A DNA stretch of 64,000 bases from Lentzea aerocolonigenes (lineage in GTDB: Bacteria > Actinomycetota > Actinomycetes > Mycobacteriales > Pseudonocardiaceae): assembly GCF_000974445.1 (NCBI RefSeq), contig NZ_BBOJ01000014.1:186001-250000 (forward strand). The letters run 5' to 3'. The stretch's first letter is position 1; every line of letters starts with the position of its first letter. Positions 46,248-55,048 of the stretch are shown here, piece after piece. The position numbers and the translations under genes were made by a program. The notes below the pieces were generated by a model. The model was not told the origin of the DNA. It did not search any database and saw only the letters and a program-made list of their open reading frames with translations.

Positions 46248-46673
46248 ATGGGGAAGCGGAGTCCGGCGCACGTGCTGTGGACCGAGGGTCCGGCTGCGTT
46301 CGCGTTCCTGGTCGAGAAGTACGGGTTCACCGGTCCCCACACCGTCGAGCCAGAGGGTTTCCACGATCACGGCGGTCTGCGGTACGAGCGCGGGAAGCTG
46401 AGCGTCGAGATCGGCGTGTGGAGCTGGTACGGAGGAGAACGAGGCGTCAGCACGACGGTGTGGGTGCGCGAGCTGAGTGCCAGCGTCAGCCTCCGCGACC
46501 TCTACGTCGATCTCGGGCTGGGGCCCGAACGGGACGTGCCCGATGGCGGGGGAAGCGGACATGTCGTCCGCAAGCGCATCACCGAACAGTCAGCGGCGCT
46601 GCGCAAGGTGGTACCTCACGTCGTCGACGTCGAACCGCGGCGACCGCTCTGGAGCTTCCCCTTCCCCGACTGA
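46248..46673 (+). CDS. Hypothetical 141-aa protein
   Basis: Not recognised. A soluble protein beginning MGKRSPAHVLWTEGPAAFAFLVEKYGF, with alternating strands and aromatic residues (VEIGVWSWYGGERG) and a C-terminal PLWSFPFPD. Composition and size resemble small immunity-like or SMI1-like proteins often next to toxin-antitoxin or defence genes, but there is no firm match. It stands between the AbiE pair (with a possible pseudogene on the other strand) and the DUF4129 operon. Confidence 0.6.
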   Translation: MGKRSPAHVLWTEGPAAFAFLVEKYGFTGPHTVEPEGFHDHGGLRYERGKLSVEIGVWSWYGGERGVSTTVWVRELSASVSLRDLYVDLGLGPERDVPDGGGSGHVVRKRITEQSAALRKVVPHVVDVEPRRPLWSFPFPD

Positions 46674-46723
46674 CCTACCAAAGGATCATCCGAACCGCGC
46701 CGGTCCGTGTCACGCTGACCCGC

Positions 46724-47323
46724 ATGAAGTGGTGGCGAGCTGGGGTGGCGGTGGCGGCGTTGCTGATCGTCGTCGTCGCGGCCTCAGGCACCTCGCCCGT
46801 CACGTTCGTCAACCGGCTCGACGACCGTCCTCCGCCGGAGAACCGCGAGCCGTCGGTGGACCTGGAGCTCCCGCGGGACCTGCCGGACCTGGTGGCGTTG
46901 CCGTTCACGTTGTACCTGCTGGTGCTCGCCGGGCTCGTCCTGTTCGGACTGATCGGGATCCTGCTCGCGCTCGAGCTGCCGCGCTGGCGCCGGCGTCGTG
47001 GCGTCAAAACCGTCGAGATCGAGGGCTTCGAGGTCGGGCAGGTGGCCGTCGTCCAGCGCGTCGAGAAGGCGCTGCAGGAGTTCACCGAGCACCCGAACCG
47101 GCCGCCGCGCGACGCCGTGATCGCCGCCTGGCTCGCGCTCGAGGCCGCTGAGCCTCGCCGGCCGCACCAGACGCCCACCGAGTTCACCGAGAAGCTCGGG
47201 GTCGACGCCGCCGTGCTGAAAGATCTCTATCAACGGGCGCGGTTCGGGCACGAGAACGTGACGGCCGAGCAAGCGGAAGATGCCCAACGGGAGTTGAGCC
47301 GCATCGTCAGGGAGCTCGCATGA
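46724..47323 (+). CDS. DUF4129-domain membrane protein
   Basis: 199 aa from ATG 46724. A signal-anchor near the N-terminus (about 5-22), a Pro/acidic extracellular linker, a second hydrophobic helix (about 62-86) and a cytoplasmic DUF4129 domain with AAWLALEAAEPRRPHQTPTEF and LYQRARFG. Such proteins are encoded with MoxR ATPases and DUF58 proteins and are thought to act in cell-envelope maturation. The stop overlaps the next start (ATGA). Confidence 0.85.
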   Translation: MKWWRAGVAVAALLIVVVAASGTSPVTFVNRLDDRPPPENREPSVDLELPRDLPDLVALPFTLYLLVLAGLVLFGLIGILLALELPRWRRRRGVKTVEIEGFEVGQVAVVQRVEKALQEFTEHPNRPPRDAVIAAWLALEAAEPRRPHQTPTEFTEKLGVDAAVLKDLYQRARFGHENVTAEQAEDAQRELSRIVRELA

Positions 47324-47666
47324 GAACCGTGCTGGCGCTCGTCATCGGGGTGATCCTCGGCGTCGCGATCTGGTGGCTCGGTGCCTCGCCCGCGTGGGCC
47401 GCGGCGCTGGCCGTGCCGCCCACCGCGTTCGGCGTGCTCGTCACGAAGCTGCCCAAAGCCACCGACATCGTCTGGAGCGCGGACCCGCCCGCGCCCGGTT
47501 CGATCAGCACCGCGCACGCCAGCACTCTCGCCAGCAGGCTCGCGGAGGCGGCCGGGGACCCGCGGCGCTACGAAGAACGGTTCCAGGCCCGGCTCGCACG
47601 ACTGGGGATCGACGCGTCCGAGATGCCGGACCCGAAGGAACTCGCAGAACGGCTCAGGAGGGTCGA

Positions 47667-47670
<4 letters not shown>
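47320..47670 (+). CDS. Small membrane protein of the MoxR/DUF58 operon
   Basis: 116 aa with two hydrophobic segments (about 2-20 and 25-45) and a soluble helical C-terminus (STLASRLAEAAGDPRRYEERF). No known domain. Both ends overlap neighbouring genes by 4 bp, so it is translated as part of the operon. Its role is inferred only from this linkage. Confidence 0.8.
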
Positions 47671-48619
<949 letters not shown>

Positions 48620-48623
<4 letters not shown>

Positions 48624-49849
48624 GCAGAGCGGACAAGATCAGGGAGGCGTTCGCCGGGTCGCACGGCGCGCACTGGCACTCGACGGACGCGTACTCCCGC
48701 GCCGTCTGGCTCGGTGCCGGACTGGTTGCCGCCGGGATGTTCCTGCACCAGGTCGAGCTGGTGCTGTTCGGCGTGCCACTGGTCCTCTCCGTGCTGATCA
48801 CGAACAAACCGAAGGGCACGCCGACGGTCAGCGTGCGCCCGGTGCCGCGCGGCGAGGGTGCCGGCGTCGTGCACACCGTCGCGCACGTCGACGGCGCGGA
48901 CGCCGAGCTGGCGGTCGTCAAGCTGCCGGGCGGCCCGAAGGTGGTGCCGGTGCACTCGCCCGACCTGCCCGTGGAGATCAGGCGGGACGCGTGGGGACCG
49001 GGCGTCGACGTCCGGCTCGACCACCTCTTCGCCGGACCCGACGGCATGCACGTCTACGGCCCGATCGTCGGCACCGAGCACGTCCGCACGATCCTGCCGC
49101 CGGTCGAGCACCACCCCGCAGGCCCGCTGCCGCCCCGGCCCGCCGGGCTGGTCGGCATCCACCGCTCGCCGCGCGCCGGGGACTCCACCGAGCTGCGCGA
49201 CATCCGGGCGTTCCAGCCGGGGGACCGGCTCAAGCGCATCGACTGGCGCGTCACCACCCGCACCGGCACGGTTCACGTCCGCGAGCGGCACGCCGAGGCC
49301 GACGCCGAGATCGTGCTGGCGCTCGACACGCGCACAGACCTCAGCGCGAAGGTGGCGGAGTGGTCGTCGCCCCACCACGGCGCCACGACGCGGCCGGGAG
49401 GCAGCCTGGACCGCGCGGTGCGCAGGGCGGCGTCGATGGCAGCGGGCTACCTCAGGCAGGGCGACCGGGTGGCGTTGATGGACCTGAGCAGGCCGCAGCT
49501 CAACGTTCGTTCCGGTGTCGGCCGGCGGCACCTGATGCGCATCCGCACGCAGCTGGTCGTGTGTGTGCAGGCCGCCGGATGGGCGTCGCGCGTGGCGTTG
49601 CGGAAGCTCCCGCACGGAAGCGTTGTCGTGCTGCTGTCGCCGTTCCTCGACGACGAGATCGCGGAGCTGGCCGTGCAGACGCGCAAACACGGTCACGTCG
49701 TGCTGGCGATCAACACCCTGCCGTTGCCGCTCGAGCCCGACGAGGAGACGCCGTGGGGTGAGGTCGCGGCGGAGCTGATCGCCGCCGAGCACCGGCTGCG
49801 GTTGCGGCGCATGGCCGAGCACGGGGTGGCGGTGACGACCGAGTGCTGA
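48620..49849 (+). CDS. DUF58 (VWA-like) protein
   Basis: 409 aa. Two N-terminal hydrophobic segments (about 28-62), an immunoglobulin-like beta region, then the DUF58 core with GDSTELRDIRAFQPGDRLKRIDW and a VWA-like fold with VLALDTRTDLS containing the metal-site acid cluster. It partners the MoxR ATPase encoded just before. Start ATG 48620 overlaps the moxR-type stop (ATGA). Confidence 0.92.
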
Positions 49850-50304
49850 TGCGACTGGCGATCGTGCTCGCCGCACTGCCGGTGGCGCTGATCCTCCACC
49901 GGGAGGCCGACTCCATCGGGCCGCTCGTGATCGTCGCGGCGCTGACGGCGGTCACCGCGGTGATGCCGGGGAGCGCGGGTCCGGCGTTGCTGATCGGGTA
50001 CGCGGCGTTCGCGATGGCGTTCGGCGACGGGCACCCGCTGCGGCTGGGCGTGCTGATCATGATTCCGGCGTTGCACCTCGTTCACCTCACGTCCGCGCTG
50101 GCGGCGGTCGTTCCGGTGAAAACGAAAATCGAGGCTGCCTCACTCAAAGCGCCGGCACGCCGGTTCGCCATTGTCCAGGCGATCTCTTTCGCTGTCGCGG
50201 GCTTCGCGGCGATCGTCCCGTCGGGGCCTGATATCGGTCTCGTCGAGCTCCTCGGACTGGGCGCTCTGACGGTCGTGATCATGGTCTTCGCGCTGAGGAT
50301 CTGA
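49849..50304 (+). CDS. Small integral membrane protein
   Basis: 151 aa, ATG overlapping the DUF58 stop by 1 bp (TGATG); a GTG at 49843 would add two residues. Four to five hydrophobic helices separated by short charged loops (VKTKIEAASLKAPARR in the middle). No family recognised. It is last in the DUF4129-MoxR-DUF58 operon and probably localises with it. Confidence 0.8.
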   Translation: MRLAIVLAALPVALILHREADSIGPLVIVAALTAVTAVMPGSAGPALLIGYAAFAMAFGDGHPLRLGVLIMIPALHLVHLTSALAAVVPVKTKIEAASLKAPARRFAIVQAISFAVAGFAAIVPSGPDIGLVELLGLGALTVVIMVFALRI

Positions 50305-50446
50305 ATCGACACTCTCAGCGAGAACCGGTCAAATCTCACTCAAGGTGCAGGTCAGCGGTGAGGGTGTTCGGCATCACCCGGCGACGGTAGTCACAACGGC
50401 CCCTCCGGACGCGCGAAAAAGCGGGTCGTGGTGCGACCATATGTGT

Positions 50447-51772
50447 ATGGCTGCTGTGAAGTCGCAACCCACGCGAATCGTCATTGTCGGCGGTGGGTAC
50501 GTCGGGATGTACACGGCTCTCGGACTGCAGAAGAAGCTGCGCTCCGGTGAGGCGTCGGTCACCGTCATCGACCCGCAGCCGCACATGACCTACCAGCCCT
50601 TCCTGCCTGAGGCGGCGGCCGGCTCCATCGAGCCGCGCCACGTCGTCGCTCCCCTGCGCAAGGTGCTCAAGCGCTGCCACGTCGTCACGGGCCGCGTCAC
50701 CAAGATCGAGCACGCGCGCAAGATCGTGACCGCCGAGCTGTCGGACGGCCACGTCGAGGAGATCGAGTACGACGTGCTCGTCTCCGCGCTGGGTGCGATC
50801 TCCCGCACGCTTCCGATCCCCGGCCTGGCCGAGGTCGGCATCGGCATGAAGACGATCGGCGAGGCGATCTACGTCCGCAACCACGTGCTGTCGCGCCTCG
50901 ACCAGGCCGCGAGCACGAACAACGCGGAACTGCGCAAGAAGCTCCTGAGCTTCGTCGTGATCGGTGGCGGCTTCGCGGGCATCGAGACGCTCGCCGAGCT
51001 CGAGGACATGACGCGGTATGCGCTTCGGTACTACGAGGGTGTCAAGCCCGAGGAGATGAACTGGGTCCTCGTCGAGGCGATGGGCCGGATCATGCCCGAG
51101 GTGTCCGCCAAGCTCGGCGCGTGGACCGTCGAGGCGCTGGAGAAGCGCGGCATCAAGATCTACCTCGACACCCGGGTCAAGTCGCTGGAGAACGGCCACG
51201 TCATCCTCGACGACGGCACCGAGTTCGACTCCGACACGATCATCTGGACCGCCGGCATGAAGGCGAACCCGGTGCTGCGCAACACGGACCTCCCGCTCGA
51301 CGAGCGCGGCCGCGTCCGGTGCACCGCCGCCATGCAGGTCCAGGGCCTCGACGGCGTGTGGGCCGCCGGTGACTGCTCCGCCGTGCCGGACCTCTCGCGC
51401 ATCGAGGAGGACCCGACGGCGACGTGCGTGCCGAACGCGCAGCACGCCATCCGTCAGTCGAAGCTGCTCTCCAAGAACATCGTCGCGTCGCTGCGCGGCC
51501 AGAAGCCGAAGGACTACTTCCACAAGTACCTCGGCTCGGTCGCGGGCCTCGGCCTCTACAAGGGCGTGGCGGACGTGTTCGGCCTGCGCTTCAAGGGCCT
51601 GCCGGCGTGGTTCATGCACCGCAGCTACCACGTGGCGTTCATGCCGACCGTGAACCGCAAGCTGCGCGTGCTGATGGACTGGACGCAGGCGCTGTTCTAC
51701 GGGCGCGAGATCGTGGCGCTCGGTCAGATCAACGACCCGAAGTCGGACTTCGACCGCGCGGTGCAAAGCTGA
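50447..51772 (+). CDS. ndh: Type II NADH dehydrogenase (NDH-2)
   Basis: 441 aa, single-subunit FAD enzyme that moves electrons from NADH to menaquinone without pumping protons, on the inner face of the membrane. IVIVGGGYVGMYTA binds FAD, VVIGGGFAGIETLAELED is the NADH-binding Rossmann motif and GVWAAGDCSAV is the second FAD motif; a C-terminal amphipathic region (FMHRSYHVAFMPTVNRKLRVL) docks on the membrane. ATG 50447 is used; 50441 is an equally open ATG two codons upstream. A strong terminator follows. Confidence 0.95.
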   Translation: MAAVKSQPTRIVIVGGGYVGMYTALGLQKKLRSGEASVTVIDPQPHMTYQPFLPEAAAGSIEPRHVVAPLRKVLKRCHVVTGRVTKIEHARKIVTAELSDGHVEEIEYDVLVSALGAISRTLPIPGLAEVGIGMKTIGEAIYVRNHVLSRLDQAASTNNAELRKKLLSFVVIGGGFAGIETLAELEDMTRYALRYYEGVKPEEMNWVLVEAMGRIMPEVSAKLGAWTVEALEKRGIKIYLDTRVKSLENGHVILDDGTEFDSDTIIWTAGMKANPVLRNTDLPLDERGRVRCTAAMQVQGLDGVWAAGDCSAVPDLSRIEEDPTATCVPNAQHAIRQSKLLSKNIVASLRGQKPKDYFHKYLGSVAGLGLYKGVADVFGLRFKGLPAWFMHRSYHVAFMPTVNRKLRVLMDWTQALFYGREIVALGQINDPKSDFDRAVQS

Positions 51773-51797
51773 TCCATTACTCCCCGTGAGTGCACAG

Positions 51798-51827
51798 GTG
51801 CCCCGAACGTGACCACGTTCGGGGCAC
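51798..51827 (+). terminator. Very strong hairpin terminator after ndh
   Basis: GTGCCCCGAACGTG (51798-51811) pairs perfectly with CACGTTCGGGGCAC (51814-51827); in practice a 13-bp stem with a 4-nt loop, followed by TTCGT. It isolates ndh from the peptide/ATP-grasp cassette. Confidence 0.85.
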
Positions 51828-51885
51828 TTCGTGCGTCCAGGGGCGGAACTTGAGCGCCCAATCGGAGTAAGCTCCAGGGGCTGCC

Positions 51886-51968
51886 TTGACATTGCGTTAC
51901 GTGAACCAGAGACTACGGCTGGTGCATCACCTGAATGCGTGATTCGCCCGTGTGGGGAGAGAGGTGAT
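51886..51968 (+). promoter_or_regulatory. Promoter element and consensus ribosome-binding site of the peptide gene
   Basis: TTGACA at 51886-51891 is a perfect -35 box; no clear -10 is seen at the usual spacing (GAGACT at 51909-51914 is poor), so it may need an activator or a shifted -10. GAGGTGAT (51961-51968) matches eight bases of the anti-Shine-Dalgarno and lies 4 bp before ATG 51973, much better than the RBS of most genes here. Confidence 0.45.
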
Positions 51969-51972
51969 CCCG

Positions 51973-52095
51973 ATGTCTCTCGAGGAGCTGGCCGCACAGC
52001 TTCGTCGTGGCGAGATCGAGGACCCCGCGTTGGCGCAGTACGCCGCAGAGTACGCGCAGGCGGGGCAGAGTTTCCGCAGCAAGAAGGACGATTGA
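51973..52095 (+). CDS. 40-aa peptide, candidate RiPP precursor for the adjacent ATP-grasp ligase
   Basis: Forty codons starting MSLEELAAQLRRGEIEDPAL and ending GQSFRSKKDD. The first two thirds form a likely amphipathic helix with alternating acidic and basic residues, as in RiPP leaders; the C-terminal eight residues (SFRSKKDD) offer Ser/Lys nucleophiles and Asp carboxylates, the side chains that graspetide ligases join. The gene has a near-perfect ribosome-binding site and shares its TGA with the TTG start of the ligase gene. It does not resemble any precursor family I know (for example microviridin or TgmA types). The precursor role is an inference from size, coupling and partner. Confidence 0.72.
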   Translation: MSLEELAAQLRRGEIEDPALAQYAAEYAQAGQSFRSKKDD

Positions 52096-53195
52096 GCAGG
52101 TCGGCTGACGGGCGGGTGCCGGGTGCCCCGTCCGAGGCTGCCAGACCTCTGCTGCTCCAGGGTCAGGACTACCTCTTCCGCTCTCCGCCCAAGTGCCTGG
52201 ACTTCCAGGAACAGGTGCACCGCCTCGGCATGGTCGACGAGGGCGACGGCAATCCCCAACCCTGTGTGCTGGTGCTTGCGCGCGCCGCCGACATGGAGAT
52301 GAACGAGCTCTCCATCGCACTGGCCGAACGCGGCATCCGCATGGCCCGCATCGACGCCGACCGCTGCGTCGACCTGCCGCTCTCCGTCTACACCGACCAG
52401 CCGCTGATCGAGCTCGACCGCTGGCTGCTGCGCCCCCTGCTCGTCTGGCGCCGCCACTTCGAACTCTCCGCCGTGCCCGTGGAGCCGGGAACCCTGGCCG
52501 GCGCCTACGCGGTCGACCAGTGGGCCTCAGTGGCCAACTGGCTGTCCTCACGCTCCGACTGGGCTCATGTGAACCCGTCGCGCTTCTCGACGCATCTGGA
52601 CCGCCTGACGCAGCTTTCCGACGCAGCGGCATTCGGCCTCCGTGTCCCCCGCACGGCCGTGACGACACGTCCGGGCCGTACGCGCCCCGGCGGAGCCCAT
52701 TGCATCGTCAAGACCGCCGGCCGCCACCTGCTGGAACCACGTCCGGGCGTGCAACACGGCCTCTTCCCGCGGCCACTGGAGACCTCACGCGCCTCCGACG
52801 CCCCCGAGCCCGCGCCGGTGATCGTCCAGGAGTACGTCCCGTCCGACACGGAACTGCGCGTGTTCGTGGTGGGAGAGCGCTGCATCGCGTTCCAGGTGGA
52901 CAAACTCGACCCGGCCCAACTCTGGGTCGACCCGGACGCCGTGCGCGTGACGCCGACCTCGGTGCCTTCTTCTCTGTCGGACCGCCTGCTGGCCCTGGCG
53001 CGCCACTGGCGAGTGCAGGTGGCGGCGTTCGACCTGCTCGTGACCGGCCGCGACCACGTGTTCCTGGAGATCAACGTGAACTGCGACTGGCGCTGGTTCG
53101 AGCACCGGGCGGGGGACAACTCGGTCTCCGCGGCCGTGCACGACTGGGTGGCGCTGCGGTTCAAGGAGCTGCTCGGGGCGGGGAGGGCACGCTGA
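52092..53195 (+). CDS. ATP-grasp peptide ligase (MvdD/TgmB-like, graspetide type)
   Basis: 367 aa, TTG start at 52092 overlapping the peptide gene's stop. VWRRHF (W119-H122) corresponds to the VWxRRP region of graspetide ligases, followed by N161 in HVNPSRFSTHLDRLTQL and GLRVPRTAVTT. The ATP-grasp fold continues with HCIVKTAG, VQEYVPSDTELRVFVVG and the magnesium motif E326-x-N328-x-N330 followed by DWRWFE, close to the LEVNPNGQW motif of MvdD/TgmB. Such enzymes phosphorylate Asp/Glu side chains and form omega-ester or omega-amide macrocycles. No second ligase, protease or transporter gene is adjacent, so export or further processing must be supplied elsewhere. Confidence 0.85.
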   Translation: MSRSADGRVPGAPSEAARPLLLQGQDYLFRSPPKCLDFQEQVHRLGMVDEGDGNPQPCVLVLARAADMEMNELSIALAERGIRMARIDADRCVDLPLSVYTDQPLIELDRWLLRPLLVWRRHFELSAVPVEPGTLAGAYAVDQWASVANWLSSRSDWAHVNPSRFSTHLDRLTQLSDAAAFGLRVPRTAVTTRPGRTRPGGAHCIVKTAGRHLLEPRPGVQHGLFPRPLETSRASDAPEPAPVIVQEYVPSDTELRVFVVGERCIAFQVDKLDPAQLWVDPDAVRVTPTSVPSSLSDRLLALARHWRVQVAAFDLLVTGRDHVFLEINVNCDWRWFEHRAGDNSVSAAVHDWVALRFKELLGAGRAR

Positions 53196-53272
53196 TGTTC
53201 GGGTCCGTTCGAACCTTAGCCGGATGCTCGTTCTAGTCCAACCTGATGGGCCGTGCGGGCGAGAAATCACCA

Positions 53273-53290
53273 TCCGCTCACACAAGCGGA
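53273..53290 (+). terminator. Small hairpin between the ATP-grasp gene and the tRNA
   Basis: TCCGCT (53273-53278) and AGCGGA (53285-53290), 6-nt loop, no T-run. It may weakly end the peptide/ligase transcript; otherwise read-through would include the tRNA. Confidence 0.3.
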
Positions 53291-53313
53291 CGATCAAGCC
53301 CTAGGCTCCCCAC

Positions 53314-53390
53314 GCCCCCGTAGCCCAATCGGTAGAGGCAGGTCCCTTAAAAGGATCACAGTACGGGTTCGAATCCCGTCGGGGGCACCA
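53314..53390 (+). tRNA. tRNA with UAA anticodon and class I (short variable arm) shape
   Basis: Acceptor GCCCCCG/CGGGGGC, T arm ACGGG-TTCGAAT-CCCGT and encoded CCA are all perfect. The anticodon stem GGTCC/GGATC encloses CTTAAAA, giving anticodon TAA (reads UUA Leu). The variable loop has only 5 nt, whereas bacterial tRNA-Leu, including Streptomyces bldA, is class II with a long variable arm. The D arm has one extra base (GAGGCA instead of the usual five-base GAGCA). The body resembles a tRNA-Lys or tRNA-Asn type rather than tRNA-Leu. Confidence 0.85.
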
Positions 53391-53610
53391 CGCGTTTCAC
53401 TCCTCCGGCGCTGGTGCTGACCAGCGCAAGCGCTGTCGAATGATGATCTTGTAACCCTGGGTGATACCGGGCTGTTCGGGGCCCGGTGCCCGCCCCCGTG
53501 TCGATGTGGTGCCGACGTCGGTCCGGGTGCCGGGCGGGTGTGCGCTACGTCTCAGCCCGTTCTTCGGGGCTCGCCACCGGAGCGGCGAGCCCGTCCACTT
53601 CAGCCCGGCG
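53391..53610. other. 220-bp intergenic stretch after the tRNA
   Basis: GC-rich, no supported gene. GCGCTGGTGCTGACCAGCGC at 53409-53428 folds as a hairpin (GCGCTGG/CCAGCGC) suitable to end the tRNA transcript. A second hairpin (53567-53592) belongs to the convergent ferric-reductase gene. No direct copy of the tRNA 3' end is seen, so there is no sign of an integrated element here. Confidence 0.5.
53567..53592 (-). terminator. Hairpin downstream of the ferric-reductase-like gene
   Basis: GGGCTCGCC (53567-53575) and GGCGAGCCC (53584-53592), 8-nt loop, 18 bp beyond the stop codon at 53611. Confidence 0.65.
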
Positions 53611-54975
53611 TCACGCCAGCCCGAACCGCTCCGAGTGCACCTGCCGCCCAGGAACCTTCAACCGGCGCAGCGCATCGAGCACGGCTGAGGTCATCGCGGG
53701 CGGGCCGCACACGTACACGTCGCGTTCGTCGATGTCGGGAACCAGGGTGCGGAGACTGCCCGGCTCGAACGGCGAGGGCCTGTCCGCCGTGCGGCCGGTG
53801 AGCAGGTGCAGCCGGCCGCCGCGTTCCGCGACCAGCGTGCGCACCTCGTCGGCCAGGACGGCGTCCTCAGCGGTGCGGACCCGGTAGAGCACCACGACGT
53901 CGCCTGCCGGTTCCTCCTCCAGAAGGGCTCGGATCGGCGTGATGCCCACCCCGCCGGCGATGAGGAGTGCGCCGGGGCGGGTGCGGTGCAGTGAGGTGAA
54001 CGCGCCGTACGGGCCCTCGACGAAGGCTCGGCTTCCCACCGGGACGTTGCGCAGGCCGGCGCTGACCTTGCCGACCGCCTTGGCCGTCAGGCGCAGCGTG
54101 CGGCCGTCGGGTGCCGCCGAGAGGGAGAACGGGTTCGCCAGCCACCAGTGGTTGTGGCCGGGGAAGCGCCAGATGCAGAACTGGCCTGCCCTGGCAGGCA
54201 GCTTGTCGAGGTGGCGGCCGGTGACGTGGATCGACACCACGTCGTCGGACTCCGGGACGACTGCCGCGACCTCGAAGTGGTGGTAGGCGTTGCGCCACAG
54301 GGGCATCACGATCCGGCCCGTAACCAAAGCGCCGAACGCGAACAGCCACAGGGCCCACCAGTAGATCTGCGCGAACGGGGACGACTTGAAGGTCGTGGTC
54401 TCCCGCAGCTGGTGGACGAACGCCAGGCCCAACGCCAAGTACAGCAACAGGTGCAGGCCGTGCCACGTCTCGTATCGCAGCCGCCGCCGCACGTTCCGCG
54501 TGGAGACCGTGCCGATCACGACGACGATCAGCGCGGCGCACATGCCCAGCAGCGAGGCCGGTACTCCGGCCAGTGCGAGGAACGTCTTGCCCATCGACGC
54601 GTTGTCGAGCGTCGCGTAGCCCAGCACCACGATGAAGGCGTGGGTGAGGATGGTCCACAGCAGGGTGAAGCCGACCCAGCGGTGCCACACGGTGAGCCGG
54701 TCCATGCCGATCCGGCGGTCGAGCCACGGCAGTCGCGCCACCAGCAGCAGTTGGAACAGCATCACCACGGCGGCGTGCATGCCGAAGAACTTGGCGACGG
54801 TCAGCACCTCGTTCTTGCCGGCTCCGGCGGTGAAGAAGAGGACCTCGACGATCACCAGGTTGACGACGACGAACGCCCACAGCGCCCACCGCGCCATGAC
54901 GACCGGAGGTGTGGTGCGTTGCCGCACCTGTGAAATCTTTGCCTCCACCGCTTCCCCTCTGTCCACATGAAGCAC
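53611..54975 (-). CDS. Ferric reductase-like transmembrane oxidoreductase (FAD/NAD-binding)
   Basis: 454 aa from GTG 54975. Six membrane helices (about 25-225) with paired histidines (LTHAF, TWHGLHLL, FVHQL) that could ligate b-type hemes, then an FAD-binding domain (GQFCIWRFP, NPFSLSAAP) and an NADH-binding domain (LLIAGGVGITPIRALLEE, VYVCGPPAM). It transfers electrons from NAD(P)H across the membrane, perhaps to ferric iron or another acceptor. It is divergent from a LacI-type gene and probably regulated by it. Confidence 0.9.
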   Translation of the reverse strand: MLHVDRGEAVEAKISQVRQRTTPPVVMARWALWAFVVVNLVIVEVLFFTAGAGKNEVLTVAKFFGMHAAVVMLFQLLLVARLPWLDRRIGMDRLTVWHRWVGFTLLWTILTHAFIVVLGYATLDNASMGKTFLALAGVPASLLGMCAALIVVVIGTVSTRNVRRRLRYETWHGLHLLLYLALGLAFVHQLRETTTFKSSPFAQIYWWALWLFAFGALVTGRIVMPLWRNAYHHFEVAAVVPESDDVVSIHVTGRHLDKLPARAGQFCIWRFPGHNHWWLANPFSLSAAPDGRTLRLTAKAVGKVSAGLRNVPVGSRAFVEGPYGAFTSLHRTRPGALLIAGGVGITPIRALLEEEPAGDVVVLYRVRTAEDAVLADEVRTLVAERGGRLHLLTGRTADRPSPFEPGSLRTLVPDIDERDVYVCGPPAMTSAVLDALRRLKVPGRQVHSERFGLA

Positions 54976-55008
54976 TCGTTCCCACCCGCGTTCGCCGGTA
55001 GGTTGAGT

Positions 55009-55024
55009 GATTAACGTCTTAACC
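55009..55024. promoter_or_regulatory. LacI-type operator candidate
   Basis: GATTAACGTCTTAACC is an imperfect 16-bp palindrome (10 of 16 positions symmetric) with a central CG-containing core, 24 bp before the LacI-family start and 33 bp before the divergent ferric-reductase start. This is where an autoregulated divergent operator would be expected. Confidence 0.45.
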
Positions 55025-55048
55025 ACAAGCCGGGCGGGGCCTGTTGAG

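Noticed and set aside
53314-53390. tRNA as an integration (att) site for a mobile element
   Set aside because: No second copy of the tRNA 3' end, no integrase gene and no compositional change on either side within the window.
55009-55024. Second IdeR iron box in front of the ferric-reductase-like gene
   Set aside because: GATTAACGTCTTAACC shares TTAA with the iron box but lacks the AGGxxAGGCT core; a LacI-type operator is the simpler reading.
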